Positions 9,401 through 20,285 are shown, numbered from the stretch's first letter. The stretch: 64,000 nucleotides of DNA from VRUE01 sp963774555 (GCA_963774555.1 CAVZFL010000002.1:744001-808000), one strand, 5' to 3'. Made by a program: numbers and translations. Notes: generated by a model from the sequence alone, not told the origin.

Positions 9401-9574
9401 GTCGTCCATCGCCATCGGCTCGCTGGCGACGCAACCGCCGGAGCCGGCCTGGAAGAGGCCGCCGCACTCCTTCCATGGCGGCGTGCCGAGCTGGGTGACG
9501 GCTGCGGTAGCGCCAGCCGGAAGGGCGAGCACGACGAAGGCAAAGACAGCGAGGAGGGCGATTCGACGGCTCAT
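6425..9574 (-). CDS. Large secreted protein with Ig/CarboxypepD-like and C-terminal Fn3-like domains
   Basis: I place the start at the ATG at 9574, which overlaps the stop of the RTX-like gene as ATGA. The frame is open further upstream, but that part is antisense-like arginine-rich sequence. The 1049-aa product begins MSRRIALLAVFAFVVLALPA, a clear Sec signal peptide. Two carboxypeptidase-regulatory or Cna-B-like modules follow (EGTVMDRVGPRAEL ... GEVYSGTTNKMGQYSIQV, and GKVKGVVKDAEGNAVQGTTI). Next come paired cysteines, a long beta-rich middle, and an Fn3-like end (GPGAPSGLSVKRAGKGLAVS ... ATVTVTSLVNG). No catalytic motif is visible. It is probably an exported cell-surface or adhesive protein made together with the RTX-like protein. 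Function unknown. Confidence 0.75.
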   Translation of the reverse strand: MSRRIALLAVFAFVVLALPAGATAAVTQLGTPPWKECGGLFQAGSGGCVASEPMAMDDTSVGNVNISPHVIRAGETLTISAEWLPGWAITGFNFPPGEVVSGCGAGEHSCTVKINSTTGGYARHQLNFCCFNAREQDYYAVTPPDEYTIEGTVMDRVGPRAELRPAAFTGVTATIDGEVYSGTTNKMGQYSIQVEFGSGTVRTEGGQCVKSELPKCNKSKAVSVGPNQTVDFEAPPPGKVKGVVKDAEGNAVQGTTIRADDPEGGRLDTAVSDQSGLYELTVRAGDVHLSADDPQACAVSGESCPKTKDITVEANDTATQNWRIEGCAKKVDFGTSMVAVRGCFKKIADEEWETDEKFTMDGIDIYPGQKVTLDKQARRVSFGGMEAKIGGKTILKLPSLDLDFPTGETAVALPSVGVELLGFGISGNLALKLESGKTTFTVESELNTGLGGTAEFGKCKGKAAAVVGLVVNNDDGLRSASFEAKDLKKIFCLPGLGEAKLLPIDAIKGNYDFKTGWWGVGGTIVDLPPFLGKLDSLKTTGEVNFDKAWNMRGGSLSVKGFNTLLEPPAFYLQSLGAKFGQANEGEPFKAEISLGASLGPKLPGGAIKQKIPLLGEFVLKPEEFASLEATFGGSVAEGKEKPASLEDLTLSGSAKAKFWDQQVLNGTAKLIFPSASFALSGALDFKAGNVLSLHGDGKSWIDTVNGVFFAEGFGEVRVLGWRGAQGNFLLNSAAPIAVGCLRSPSGVEAGVTYNFKAQAPKIGGCELSPYRPVAPAGASSAGASKAKAAKSQTFSVPRGLPLLAVEVPGSGPSGAPVVRVSGPGGAFTTEAIKPSEAKFVRALPNGASKTTYLLFTAPKPGRWKVTAQKGSSVGALRFARPAPEPVVSATTSGSPCGPKLRWSLKPQAAQQVMLVDQGEEGDARVLVKAAKARGSLSLTPPAPGIRTVKAVVLQGGGLRETIPLATYGGPGAPSGLSVKRAGKGLAVSWRPSCGVSSYGVHVGNGPRKVVSGTSLTIPKAPKKATVTVTSLVNGAAAGSASRLLIPGTS

Positions 9575-12162
9575 CGACCGGCACCCTTCAGGCGCAGTGG
9601 CAGCGTCAGCTTGGCGTGGACCTTGCCCTTGGCGATCGCGATCGTCGCGACGACGGCGAGCGGGCGGCGGCCCAGCTTCCTGCGGCCGGGCGCGGTCATC
9701 GCGGCGCTGAGCGCCGTCGGTCCGGAGCCGCCCTTCGTCGAGCCTTTGGCGACGGTGGCCTTGCCGCTGCGCAGCACGGCACTTGCGGTACAGCCCGCGC
9801 AGACGAGCTCCCCAAGGTCCACCACCCCGTCGCCGGCGGGCACCGACAGCGTCGCGTGGCGGCGGGGGCGGTTGGTCAGGGACGCCAGCAGCGCAGCCGG
9901 CGTAAGGCTCGACCGGGAGCCAAACGGAGACAGTGCGAGGGGCAGCGGCCCGGGGTCGACCGGCTCGATCGAGACGGGATCGGGCCCACCCGCAGAGGAG
10001 AGGTCGCATACCGTCGCCGTGTCGACGAGGTCCGCCTCGATCGCCTTGCCCGTGGCGACGTCGCAAGTGAGGTGGTCGGACTCACCGTCGCGCGCCAAGA
10101 GCGTGTCGGCGCCGGTGCCGCTACTCAGCTCATCCCCGCCGGCACCGCCGACGACAACGTCGTCGCCCGCGGCACCGTCGAGCTGGTCGCTCCCTTCGCC
10201 TCCAAGCAGGGCATTGGGGCCGCCATCGCCACTCAGGGCATCGGCGAAGTCCCCGCCGAGCACGTCCTCGGTTTGGGCGTTGTCGCCCTCGCCGGCACCG
10301 CCGTCGTTGGCGACCCCGTCGAGGGTCACCGTCACCGCTGTTCCAGCCGAGGAGTAGTCGGCAACGTCGATGCCCGCTTGGCCGTCGAGCAGGTCGGCGC
10401 CCGGTCCGCCGATCAGCGTGTCGCTGGCTTCGCCGCCGTGCAGCTGATCGCCGCCAGGACCACCGATCAGCGTCTCATCGCCCGGTCCGCCACTGAGCGA
10501 ATCGGCGGCGTTGCCGCCGTGGACGACCTCGGTCTGAACGTTGTCTTCTTCGCCCGCCTGGCCGTCGTTCGCGAGGCCGTCGACGGTCACCGTCAGCGCC
10601 GCGGTGATCTCGGCGTAGTCGGTCAGGTCGATGCCGCCGTCGCCGATCATCGTGTCCTTGCCGGAACCACCGTGGAAGGTGTCGTCGCCTTCGTCGCCGT
10701 GGAGCGTGTCGTTGCCGGCAAAGCCTTCGAGCAGGTCGTTGCCGGGACCGCCGTTGAGGGCGTCGTCGGCGCCCGTCCCGATCAGCTGGTCGGCACCTCC
10801 CATCCCGTTGAGGGTGAAGCTGAGATCGGCGACGGCGCGAAGGATGTTGTCGCCGGCATCGCCGCTGACGGTGCTGGCGTTGCCCCTGCAACCGGTGGCG
10901 TTCTCGAAACCGAGCAGGTTGGAGGGCCTGGCCGGCATCCCGGGACCGTCATTGGCGACGTCGTCGAGGCTGAGGGAGCAGGCTGCGAAGGCGCCGGAGA
11001 AGTCGACCGTGTCTTCTCCCGGCCCGCCGTCGAGCAGCTCGTTCGAGCCGCTGTCGCCGATCGTGTCGTCGCCGCCGCCGCCTTCGATGTGGTCGCCGAT
11101 CTCACCGGTGACGTCGGGACGGTCGCCGCCGCCGGCAAGGGTCTCGCTGGCCCCGCTGCCGACGATCGTGTCAGCGCCGCCGCCGGGCGCCATGACCGTG
11201 GTCACGTTGAGCACGTTCATCGGGTACTTCGGCACGCCTGGACTGACCTCCCCCCCGGCCTCGAGGTCGTTGGCGATACCGTCGAGCGTGACCGTGACCC
11301 CGCCGAACGGGTACGGGTAGCAGGCGAGACCGCTGAGGTCGGCGGTGTTCGTGCCAGGGCCGCCGTCGACCACGTCGACCTGGCCGGGGTGTTCGGCCCC
11401 GCATTCGTCGGTCCGGATGTAGTCGTCGCCACCGCCGCCGGAGAGCAGGACGTCGTTGTCGTCCTGGCCGCGCAGGTCGTCGTCGCCTTCGTCACCGAAG
11501 AGCGAGTCGTTGCCGCCGCGGCCCATCAGCAGGTCGTTGCCGTCGCCCCCGTGGAGGTCGTCGACGCCCGCCCAGCCCTGCAGTTCATCGCCCCCTTCGT
11601 CGCCGAAGAGGTGGTCGCCGGCGGCGAAGTTGAAGCCGGCGTCCACCTTGTCGTTGCCCTGGCCGCCGTGGATCGTGTCGGAGCCGTCCTGGCCGTTGAG
11701 GATGTCGTCGCCGCCGTTGCCGTCGATCGTGTCGGCGCCGACGGCGCCGGTGAAGGTGTCTTTGCCGCTACCCCCGCTGAGCGTCGCCGGCAGGGCGATC
11801 GTGCCGGCGATCGCGGCGGTGTTCGTGCCCGACGGGTCGCTGACCGAGATCGCGGTCAGGCCGGCGGTCGCGCAGAGGGCGCCGCCGCTCCCGTCCGGAA
11901 TGCAACCGGGGCCCACCGCGACGGTGGCACCGGTCCCGGTGTCGGTGACGCCGTAGCTGCCGCCGCCCGGGTCGCTGACGGAGATGACGTTGTCTTTTTC
12001 GTCGGCGACGACGGTGAGGGCTGCCCCGGACACCGAAACCGAGGTGCTCGCGCGGGCGCCAGCGGCCCAGGCGAACAGCGCAATGCATGCGGTCCCCGCA
12101 AGGGCCGCGATTCGCAGATGCCGTCTCTCCCCAGGGCCCGGCTCAGCCGCGGTCGCCCGCAT
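9571..12162 (-). CDS. Secreted RTX-like (hemolysin-type calcium-binding repeat) protein
   Basis: The product is 863 aa. After a hydrophobic N-terminal segment (IAALAGTACIALFAWAAGA, export signal) it carries many GGxGxDxx nonapeptides from about residue 130 to 690, such as GGDGNDLLMGRGGNDSLFG and GGPGNDLLEGFAGNDTLHG. These are interspersed with copies of VTLDGxANDGxxGE spacers. RTX repeats bind calcium and fold into parallel beta-rolls outside the cell. The C-terminal ~150 residues are a beta-rich, lysine/arginine-containing domain without repeats. No lipase, protease or toxin domain is seen, and no type I secretion genes are nearby. The N-terminal signal suggests Sec export. It is translationally coupled to the Fn3-like protein. 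Confidence 0.85.
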   Translation of the reverse strand: MRATAAEPGPGERRHLRIAALAGTACIALFAWAAGARASTSVSVSGAALTVVADEKDNVISVSDPGGGSYGVTDTGTGATVAVGPGCIPDGSGGALCATAGLTAISVSDPSGTNTAAIAGTIALPATLSGGSGKDTFTGAVGADTIDGNGGDDILNGQDGSDTIHGGQGNDKVDAGFNFAAGDHLFGDEGGDELQGWAGVDDLHGGDGNDLLMGRGGNDSLFGDEGDDDLRGQDDNDVLLSGGGGDDYIRTDECGAEHPGQVDVVDGGPGTNTADLSGLACYPYPFGGVTVTLDGIANDLEAGGEVSPGVPKYPMNVLNVTTVMAPGGGADTIVGSGASETLAGGGDRPDVTGEIGDHIEGGGGDDTIGDSGSNELLDGGPGEDTVDFSGAFAACSLSLDDVANDGPGMPARPSNLLGFENATGCRGNASTVSGDAGDNILRAVADLSFTLNGMGGADQLIGTGADDALNGGPGNDLLEGFAGNDTLHGDEGDDTFHGGSGKDTMIGDGGIDLTDYAEITAALTVTVDGLANDGQAGEEDNVQTEVVHGGNAADSLSGGPGDETLIGGPGGDQLHGGEASDTLIGGPGADLLDGQAGIDVADYSSAGTAVTVTLDGVANDGGAGEGDNAQTEDVLGGDFADALSGDGGPNALLGGEGSDQLDGAAGDDVVVGGAGGDELSSGTGADTLLARDGESDHLTCDVATGKAIEADLVDTATVCDLSSAGGPDPVSIEPVDPGPLPLALSPFGSRSSLTPAALLASLTNRPRRHATLSVPAGDGVVDLGELVCAGCTASAVLRSGKATVAKGSTKGGSGPTALSAAMTAPGRRKLGRRPLAVVATIAIAKGKVHAKLTLPLRLKGAGR

Positions 12163-12222
12163 TGGACGAAAATCCTACCGCGATAGCAGCAGCCTTTAGC
12201 TGGGCGCGAGGATGAGATTCGG

Positions 12223-14827
<2,605 letters not shown>

Positions 14828-14984
14828 AAAGCCTCTCTATCTACCCAACCCAGTCAGCCGGGTAAGTATCGGTGGGCACCCTTCGGTTATCGGGAGGTGC
14901 CTATGTGCTCCTTAAGAGGATACCGAGACTGCCCAACCGGCCCGGCGACGCAAATATTCGCTCAGAGCGGCTTTTTGACAGCCG

Positions 14985-16463
14985 TCAGGAGCGCATTGCG
15001 GGGAAGAGGACTACCTCGCGCACGGACTTGGCACCGGTCAGGAGCATGACCAGGCGGTCGATGCCGATGCCGACGCCGCCGGTGGGCGGCATTCCTTGCT
15101 CGAGGGCGCCGACGAAATCCTCGTCGTAGGGCTGTGCCTCTTCGTCGCCGCGGGCCAGCTCCTCGGCCTGCTGCTCGAAGCGCCGGCGCTGCTCGTCGGG
15201 GTCGTTGAGCTCGCTGAAGCCGTTGGCGATCTCCATGCCGCCGGCGAAAGCCTCGAAGCGCTCGACCAACCCCTCCTCGGAGCGGTGCGACTTGGCGAAG
15301 GGCGAGAGCTCGACCGGGTAGTCGAGGAGGAAGGTCGGCTGGATCAGCTCGGGCTCGACGTGCTTGGAGAGCAGGCCGTCGACGAGCTTCCCCCAGCCCT
15401 CCTCGGGGTCGGGCTCGCTGCCGATCGCCGCCGCCAGGGCCTCGCGGGTCGGGTGCTCGGCGATATCGATCTGGGTGCGCTGGCGGATCGCCTCGCGCAG
15501 CGTCAGCCGCTTCCAGGGCGGCGCGAAGTCGATCTCGACCTCGCCGCGTTGGACCTTGGTCGTGCCGAGAACGCGCTCGGCCACCTCGGCGACCATCGTC
15601 TCGACCCGGTGTGCGGTGAGCGCGTAGTCGGCGCAGGCCTCGTACCACTCGAGCATCGTGAACTCGGGGTTGTGCTTGTGCGAGATGCCCTCGTTGCGGA
15701 AGTCCTTGCCGAGCTCGTAGACCCGTTCGATGCCGCCGACGACGAGGCGCTTGAGGTAGAGCTCGGTGGCGATGCGCAGGTAGAGGTCGCGGTCGAGCGC
15801 GTTGTGGTGGGTCGTGAACGGCCGCGCCAGGGCGCCGCCGTAGAGCGGCTGCAGGACGGGGGTCTCGACCTCGACGAAACCGCGTTCGTCGAGCCAGCGG
15901 CGCACCTCGCTGACCGTGCGGGCGCGCAGACCGAAGAGCCTGCGGCTCTCCTCGTTGGCGATCAGGTCGAGCTCGCGGTGGCGGTAACGGGTCTCGACGT
16001 CCTCGAGACCGTGGAACTTGTCTGGCGGCGGGCGCAAGCTCTTGGCCAGCAGCTTCCAGTGGTCGATCGCCAGCGAGAGCTCGCCGCCGCGCCGCGTCGC
16101 CAGCGCGGTCCCCTCGACGCCGACGATGTCGCCGAGGTCGAGGTCGACGAGCACCTTGTAGGGCTCCTCGCCGAGCAGGTCCTCGCGGGCGTGCAGCTGG
16201 ATCTGCCCGGTCGAGTCGCGCAGGTCGAGGAAGCAGGCCTTGCCGTGGCCGCGGCGGCCGACGAGCCGCCCCGCAACCCGGTGGCGCGACTCCGTCTCGA
16301 TCCCCGGCGCCAGCCCTTCGTGGGCCGCCCGCACCTCGCCGATGTCCTCGCGCTCGGCGAACTCGGGCGGAAACGGGTCGATCCCGGCCTCGCGCAGCCG
16401 CTCGAGCTTCGCCCGCCGGTCGGCGAGGACGTCGGAGAGCTTTGGCTCTTCGGTCTCGCCCAT
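14985..16463 (-). CDS. lysS: Lysyl-tRNA synthetase, class II
   Basis: The product is 492 aa, matching the family. It charges tRNA-Lys. The N-terminal OB-fold anticodon-binding domain (VAGRLVGRRGHGKACFLDLR, about residues 64-83) is followed by the class II catalytic core. Motif 2 is FRNEGISHKHNPEFTMLEWY and motif 3 is near the end (GVGIGIDRLVMLLTG). The start is ATG at 16463, 11 bases after the greA stop, so the two are very likely cotranscribed. It belongs to the minus-strand greA-lysS pair upstream of clpC. Nothing unusual was seen. Confidence 0.96.
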   Translation of the reverse strand: MGETEEPKLSDVLADRRAKLERLREAGIDPFPPEFAEREDIGEVRAAHEGLAPGIETESRHRVAGRLVGRRGHGKACFLDLRDSTGQIQLHAREDLLGEEPYKVLVDLDLGDIVGVEGTALATRRGGELSLAIDHWKLLAKSLRPPPDKFHGLEDVETRYRHRELDLIANEESRRLFGLRARTVSEVRRWLDERGFVEVETPVLQPLYGGALARPFTTHHNALDRDLYLRIATELYLKRLVVGGIERVYELGKDFRNEGISHKHNPEFTMLEWYEACADYALTAHRVETMVAEVAERVLGTTKVQRGEVEIDFAPPWKRLTLREAIRQRTQIDIAEHPTREALAAAIGSEPDPEEGWGKLVDGLLSKHVEPELIQPTFLLDYPVELSPFAKSHRSEEGLVERFEAFAGGMEIANGFSELNDPDEQRRRFEQQAEELARGDEEAQPYDEDFVGALEQGMPPTGGVGIGIDRLVMLLTGAKSVREVVLFPAMRS

Positions 16464-16474
16464 TGAGCGAGACC

Positions 16475-16954
16475 CTATGCGGTCTCGATCTTGGTGATCT
16501 TCAGTTTCTTCTTCGGACCGCGCGGGACCTCGACCGTGACCACGTCGTTGCGCTTGTGCCCGATCAGGGCTTTGCCGATCGGCGACTCGTTGGAGAGCTT
16601 GTGCTCCAGCGGGTCGGCCTCGGTCGAGCCGACGATCTGGAACTTCTGCGAGTCGCCGCTCTTCTGGTCCTTGACGTGGACGATCGAGCCGAACTGGACC
16701 TCATCGGTGCCGATGTCCTTCTCGTCGATCACGGTGGCGCGGCGCAGCCGCTCTTCGAGCTGGGCGATCCGCTGCTCGAGCAGGGCCTGCTCGTTCTTGG
16801 CGTCGTCGTACTCGGCGTTCTCGGAGATGTCGCCGAACTCGCGCGCCTCCTTGATCCGTTCGGCGACCTCGCGCCGCTTCACGGTCGTGAGGTGATCTAT
16901 CTCCTCCTTGAGCTTCTCGAGACCCTCGGGGGTGATTACGGACTGGCGACTCAC
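16475..16954 (-). CDS. greA: Transcription elongation factor GreA
   Basis: The product is 159 aa. It rescues backtracked RNA polymerase by stimulating transcript cleavage. The N-terminal coiled-coil contains the acidic tip (EAREFGDISENAEYDDAKNE, residues about 36-55) with the key Asp/Glu pair. The C-terminal FKBP-like domain includes ADPLEHKLSNESPIGKALIG. The start is a GTG at 16954 with GAGGTAGGA upstream. lysS follows after 11 bases. Confidence 0.96.
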   Translation of the reverse strand: MSRQSVITPEGLEKLKEEIDHLTTVKRREVAERIKEAREFGDISENAEYDDAKNEQALLEQRIAQLEERLRRATVIDEKDIGTDEVQFGSIVHVKDQKSGDSQKFQIVGSTEADPLEHKLSNESPIGKALIGHKRNDVVTVEVPRGPKKKLKITKIETA

Positions 16955-17064
16955 TTGTCCTACCTCGCTTTAGATTGAGAACGGCGGGAAAACGGCTCCA
17001 AGACCCAAAAACGCCCGGGTGCGGCGGCATTCGAGTCACCACACCAGGGCCGGAAGTCGCGGGA

Positions 17065-18066
17065 TTATAGCGAGGGTGCCCGAGCGGCTAGATCGGCGAT
17101 CAGGCGGCGCGCGCCGGGCAGGTCGGCATGGCGCTGCAGCTGATCCGCCAGCTCGGGCGATACGCCCAGCGGCTCGAAGTACCAGGGGTAGAACTTGCGC
17201 AGGTAGCGACCGGCCCGCTCGGTGCCGAGATGGTCCTCGGCCTGGTCGATCACCCAGAGCAGCTCGGCTGCCACCTCCTCGCGCTCCGGCGGCGAAGTTC
17301 GCCGTCCGGTCAGCTCTTCGAAGACCCAGGGGTTGCCGAGCGAACCGCGGGCGATCATCACCGCGTCGGCCCCCGACTCCTCATAGGCGCGGCGGGCCGC
17401 CTCGGCGCTCTTCAGACCGCCGGAGACGATCACCGGCACCTCGATCCGCTCGACCAGCTCGCGGGTGAGCGCGTAGTCGGGGCTGCCCTTGTGGCCGACG
17501 GTGGCTGCCCGCGGGTGGAAGCCGATCCCGGCGACGCCCGCCTCCTCGGCGAGGCGGGCGGCCAGGTCGAAGCCGGAGCGATCACCCACTTCGATCCCCG
17601 AGCGCAGCTTCACGGTGACCGGCAGACCGCTGCCTTCGACCGCGCCCCGGGCCAGCGCGAGGGCGAGCTCGTGGTCGCGCAGCAGCTCGGCGCCGGCGCC
17701 GGTCTTGCGCACCTTGCGCACCGGGCAGCCCATGTTGATGTCGATCAGATCGGCGCCGGCTTCGGCGGCGATCGCCGCCGCCGAGCGCATCACCTCGGCG
17801 TCATGGCCGAAGAGCTGGACCGAGACCGGGTGCTCCTCGGGGTGGATCCGCATCAGCTCGCGCAGGGTGCGCTCGTTGCGGTGGTGCAGGCCGAAGCTGG
17901 AGACCATCTCCGAGACGGCCAGACCGGCGCCGTGGCGCTTGGCCTGCAGGCGCACGAACCAGTTGCCGATCCCGGCCAGCGGCGCCAGCAGGACGCGGTT
18001 GGGGATCTCGACCGCGCCGATCCGGAGCGGATCAGTCAGTGGGGGCTGTGGCGGAGTTCCTCGCAT
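17065..18066 (-). CDS. dus: tRNA-dihydrouridine synthase (DusB-like)
   Basis: The product is 333 aa, an FMN-dependent enzyme that reduces uridines in tRNA D-loops. It shows an N-terminal TIM barrel (VLLAPLAGIGNWFVRLQAKR), the active-site motif INMGCPVRKVRKTGAGAELL with the catalytic Cys near residue 112, the FMN-binding GFHPRAATVGHKGSPDYALT, and VSGGLKSAEAARRAYEESGA followed by ARGSLGNPW. A helical RNA-binding C-terminus follows. Its first 35 bases overlap the end of coaX, so translation of the two is probably linked. Confidence 0.92.
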   Translation of the reverse strand: MRGTPPQPPLTDPLRIGAVEIPNRVLLAPLAGIGNWFVRLQAKRHGAGLAVSEMVSSFGLHHRNERTLRELMRIHPEEHPVSVQLFGHDAEVMRSAAAIAAEAGADLIDINMGCPVRKVRKTGAGAELLRDHELALALARGAVEGSGLPVTVKLRSGIEVGDRSGFDLAARLAEEAGVAGIGFHPRAATVGHKGSPDYALTRELVERIEVPVIVSGGLKSAEAARRAYEESGADAVMIARGSLGNPWVFEELTGRRTSPPEREEVAAELLWVIDQAEDHLGTERAGRYLRKFYPWYFEPLGVSPELADQLQRHADLPGARRLIADLAARAPSL

Positions 18067-18811
18067 GGATCAGGCGCAGCCCCTTCAGGGTAAGGAGGTC
18101 GTCGACTTCATCGATCGTTTCCGTGAAGGGAACGACGGTAGAGGCGTAGCCGCCGGTGGCGAGCACCCGCGGATTCGGCAGCTCCTCTTCGATCCGGCGC
18201 ACGATGCCGTCGATCAATCCGGCAAAGCCGAAGATGAAGCCGGAGTGGATCGCCGCCCGGGTCGAGCGACCGATGGCTTCCTTCGGCTCTTCGAGATCGA
18301 TCCTGGTAATCCGAGCCGCCCGTTCGATCAGGGCGCTGAGCGAGGGCGCGAGGCCCGGGCCGATCGCACCCCCGAGGTACTCGCCCTCGGCGGATACGGC
18401 GTCGATGTTGATGCCGGTGCCGAAATCGACGGAGACGCAAGCCTCTCCGAATCGCTCATATGCGGCGATCGCGTTGACCAGGCGGTCGGCCCCGACCTCG
18501 AGCGGATTCTCGATCCGGATCGGCATCCCGGTCTTGACACCGGGCCCGATCGTCAGACAGTCCGCGTCCAGGTATCGCCGCGCCAACTCCTCGAACTGAC
18601 TTCCCAGCGGCGGCACCACCGAGGAGACGCAGAGCGCGTCGACATCGCCGAAGGACATCCCGCAGAGGTTGAAGAGGCCGGCGATCCGCTCGGCGAGCTC
18701 GTCGCCGGTCGCACCCGAGCGGGTCTGAAAGCGCCAGTGCTCGACCAGGCGCTCGCCGTCGAAGACGCCGAGGTGCGTCTGGGTGTTGCCGACGTCGACC
18801 GCGAGAAGCAC
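18032..18811 (-). CDS. coaX: Type III pantothenate kinase
   Basis: The product is 259 aa, normal length. It phosphorylates pantothenate, the first step of CoA synthesis. It has the N-terminal ASKHA phosphate motif AVDVGNTQTHLGVFDGE, the pantothenate-binding VGADRLVNAIAAYERF, the second motif VDFGTGINIDAVSAEGEYLG and GFAGLIDGIV. The GTGIN form, in place of the GTATT common in firmicutes, resembles actinobacterial versions, so I do not treat it as damage. It overlaps dus downstream by 35 bases and is divergent from the GST-like gene. Confidence 0.94.
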   Translation of the reverse strand: MLLAVDVGNTQTHLGVFDGERLVEHWRFQTRSGATGDELAERIAGLFNLCGMSFGDVDALCVSSVVPPLGSQFEELARRYLDADCLTIGPGVKTGMPIRIENPLEVGADRLVNAIAAYERFGEACVSVDFGTGINIDAVSAEGEYLGGAIGPGLAPSLSALIERAARITRIDLEEPKEAIGRSTRAAIHSGFIFGFAGLIDGIVRRIEEELPNPRVLATGGYASTVVPFTETIDEVDDLLTLKGLRLIHARNSATAPTD

Positions 18812-18872
18812 GGCGGCGATTATTCCGGATCGGGCCCACTCTGCCGGGCGGATTCACCCGCCAGTGCGTAGG

Positions 18873-19637
18873 ATGCCCTTCGTGGAGGCCCACCTGTACG
18901 GCGTTCCAGCGTCGCATCCCAGTCTTGCCGCAGCGCTGATGCTCGAGCAAAAGGGCATCGCCTACAAGCGCACCGACCTCTTTCCGGCGATCTCCAGGGT
19001 AATCCTGCGCGGGCTCGGTTTCCCCGGCAAGACGGTGCCGGCGCTGAAGATCGACGGCCGCAAGCTGGTCGGGTCGCGCGAGATCTCACGCGCCCTTGAC
19101 GAAATCCGCCCTGACCCCCCGCTCTTCCCCTCGAACCCGGAGCGGCGCACTGAAGTCGAAGAGGCCGAGCGCTTTGGCGAGGAGGAGCTGCAGCACCCGA
19201 TCCGGCAGATCTCGTGGTGGGCAATCAAGCGGGACGGCTCTTCGCTGCGCAGCTACTCCGAGGGGGCAAATCTCGGCATTCCGATCGGACTCGCGGTGCG
19301 CACTGCGGCGCCGATCATCGCGCTCGAGGTACGCATCAACGACGCCGGCGACGAGAACGTTCGCCGCGGCCTCGCCGCCCTGCCGGCCCAGCTCGACAAA
19401 ATCGACGCCTGGATCGAGGCTGGTGTGCTGGGCGGCGATCAGCTCAACGCGGCAGACTTCCAGATCGGTTGCAGCCTCGGCTTGGCGATGACGCTGGATG
19501 ACTTGCGGCCCGCGATCGAGAACCGGCCAGCTGGCGCGCTTGCCAAGCGCGTGGCGCCGAACTACCCGGGTAAGGCGGCACCCATCCTCCCGCCCGCCTG
19601 GATGCAGCCGCTGCGCGCCACAACCGCGGCTGCCTGA
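18873..19637 (+). CDS. Glutathione S-transferase-like protein
   Basis: The product is 254 aa from the ATG at 18873. A GTG three codons later is also possible and has the better-spaced GTAGGA. The N-terminal half follows a GST thioredoxin fold (HLYGVPASHPSLAAALMLEQ, KTVPALKIDGRKLVGSREIS with the cis-Pro VPAL). The C-terminal half is helical (LDKIDAWIEAGVLGGDQLNA, ADFQIGCSLGLA). Actinobacteria usually lack glutathione, so the thiol cofactor or even catalysis is uncertain. It is divergent from coaX and convergent with folK, with a shared hairpin between them. Confidence 0.75.
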   Translation: MPFVEAHLYGVPASHPSLAAALMLEQKGIAYKRTDLFPAISRVILRGLGFPGKTVPALKIDGRKLVGSREISRALDEIRPDPPLFPSNPERRTEVEEAERFGEEELQHPIRQISWWAIKRDGSSLRSYSEGANLGIPIGLAVRTAAPIIALEVRINDAGDENVRRGLAALPAQLDKIDAWIEAGVLGGDQLNAADFQIGCSLGLAMTLDDLRPAIENRPAGALAKRVAPNYPGKAAPILPPAWMQPLRATTAAA

Positions 19638-19642
19638 CGCCC

Positions 19643-19682
19643 ATCCGACTTTCACCACCCTGGAGGGGGGTCAAAGTCGGAT
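19643..19682. terminator. Bidirectional hairpin between GST-like gene and folK
   Basis: ATCCGACTTT and AAAGTCGGAT form a 10-bp outer stem around a C/G-rich loop (ACCACCCTGGAGGGGGGTC). The folK stop codon lies inside the right arm. Position between convergent stops suggests transcription termination in both directions. There is no clear T-run. Confidence 0.55.
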
Positions 19683-20168
19683 AGGCGAGCGACTGACTCG
19701 TTCGCCGTGGCCGAGAGCGACGAGTGCGTCGACTAGGACGGTCCCGTCGGGCAGCGTGAGCGCAGGGTCGAGCTCCAGCAACGGAGCGAGCACAAAGCGG
19801 CGACTGGTCACCTCGGGGTGCGGGAGGGTGAGGCGGTCGGTCTTCAGCTCTAGGTCGCCGAGGAGGAGCAGGTCGACGTCGAGCGGGCGGGGGCTGTGGC
19901 GCGGGGCGTTGAGCTCGCGGCCGCGCTCGGCCTCGATCTGCTTGCAGAGGTCGAGCAGGGCCTCCGGCTCCAGCTCGGTGCGGATGCGGATCGCGGCGTT
20001 GAGGAAGTCGGGCTGGTCGAGCACCTCGCCGACCGGCTCGGTCTCGTAGGTCGAGGAAACCGCCTCGACCTCCACCCCGCGCTCGCGCAGGGCCGCGATC
20101 GCCGCCCGCAGATGAGACTCGCGGTCGCCGACGTTCGAACCGAGGCCCAGGTATCCAATTCTCACCAC
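19671..20168 (-). CDS. folK: 2-amino-4-hydroxy-6-hydroxymethyldihydropteridine diphosphokinase (HPPK)
   Basis: The product is 165 aa. It transfers pyrophosphate from ATP to the pterin in folate synthesis. Family marks are GYLGLGSNVGDRESHLRAAI at the N-terminus, STYETEPVG, DQPDFLNAAIRI and the signature RPLDVDLLLLGD, with PHPEVTSRRFVLAPLLELDP after it. The start is GTG at 20168 (a second GTG follows directly). In related genomes folK directly follows folB, but here a plus-strand fic gene separates them. Confidence 0.95.
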   Translation of the reverse strand: MVRIGYLGLGSNVGDRESHLRAAIAALRERGVEVEAVSSTYETEPVGEVLDQPDFLNAAIRIRTELEPEALLDLCKQIEAERGRELNAPRHSPRPLDVDLLLLGDLELKTDRLTLPHPEVTSRRFVLAPLLELDPALTLPDGTVLVDALVALGHGERVSRSPIRL

Positions 20169-20212
20169 GGATGGAATCTATTGACCTCGCTGCACCGCTT
20201 CCGAGACGACTC

Positions 20213-20285
20213 AAAGTTCGGCAATTTCATGGTTACCGAACTTTCTGAACATAAAGTTCGGTAACATCTCCTGGAACCGAACCTT
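20213..20285 (+). promoter_or_regulatory. Operator array in front of fic
   Basis: Four half-sites alternate in direction: AAAGTTCGG at 20213, CCGAACTTT at 20236, AAAGTTCGG at 20253 and CCGAACCTT at 20277. The middle two extend to a perfect 13-bp inverted repeat, GTTACCGAACTTT (20232-20244) with AAAGTTCGGTAAC (20253-20265), eight bases apart. The array abuts the fic ATG, leaving no ordinary ribosome site. The stretch is clearly less GC-rich than its surroundings. The likely binder is the HTH-like C-terminus of the Fic protein (inference). Confidence 0.7.

Noticed and set aside
10080..11780. CRISPR or DNA tandem array in the repeated region of the RTX-like gene
   Set aside because: The repeats are coding nonapeptides with variable bases and no constant repeat-spacer pattern.
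6572..12186. Very long plus-strand open frames (1261 and 856 aa) opposite the secreted protein genes
   Set aside because: They are antisense shadows of the GC-rich minus-strand genes, rich in Arg, Gly, Val and Asp with no domain order. The minus frames show signal peptides, RTX-like repeats and Fn3-like ends.
14828..14984. tRNA or small RNA in the lysS-clpC gap (GGTAAGTATCGGTGGGC region)
   Set aside because: Only short hairpins are possible; I see no tRNA cloverleaf or CCA end, and no known RNA motif.
18380..18440. Loss of function in coaX because the GTATT motif is GTGIN
   Set aside because: Actinobacterial type III kinases are variable here; all other motifs are intact.
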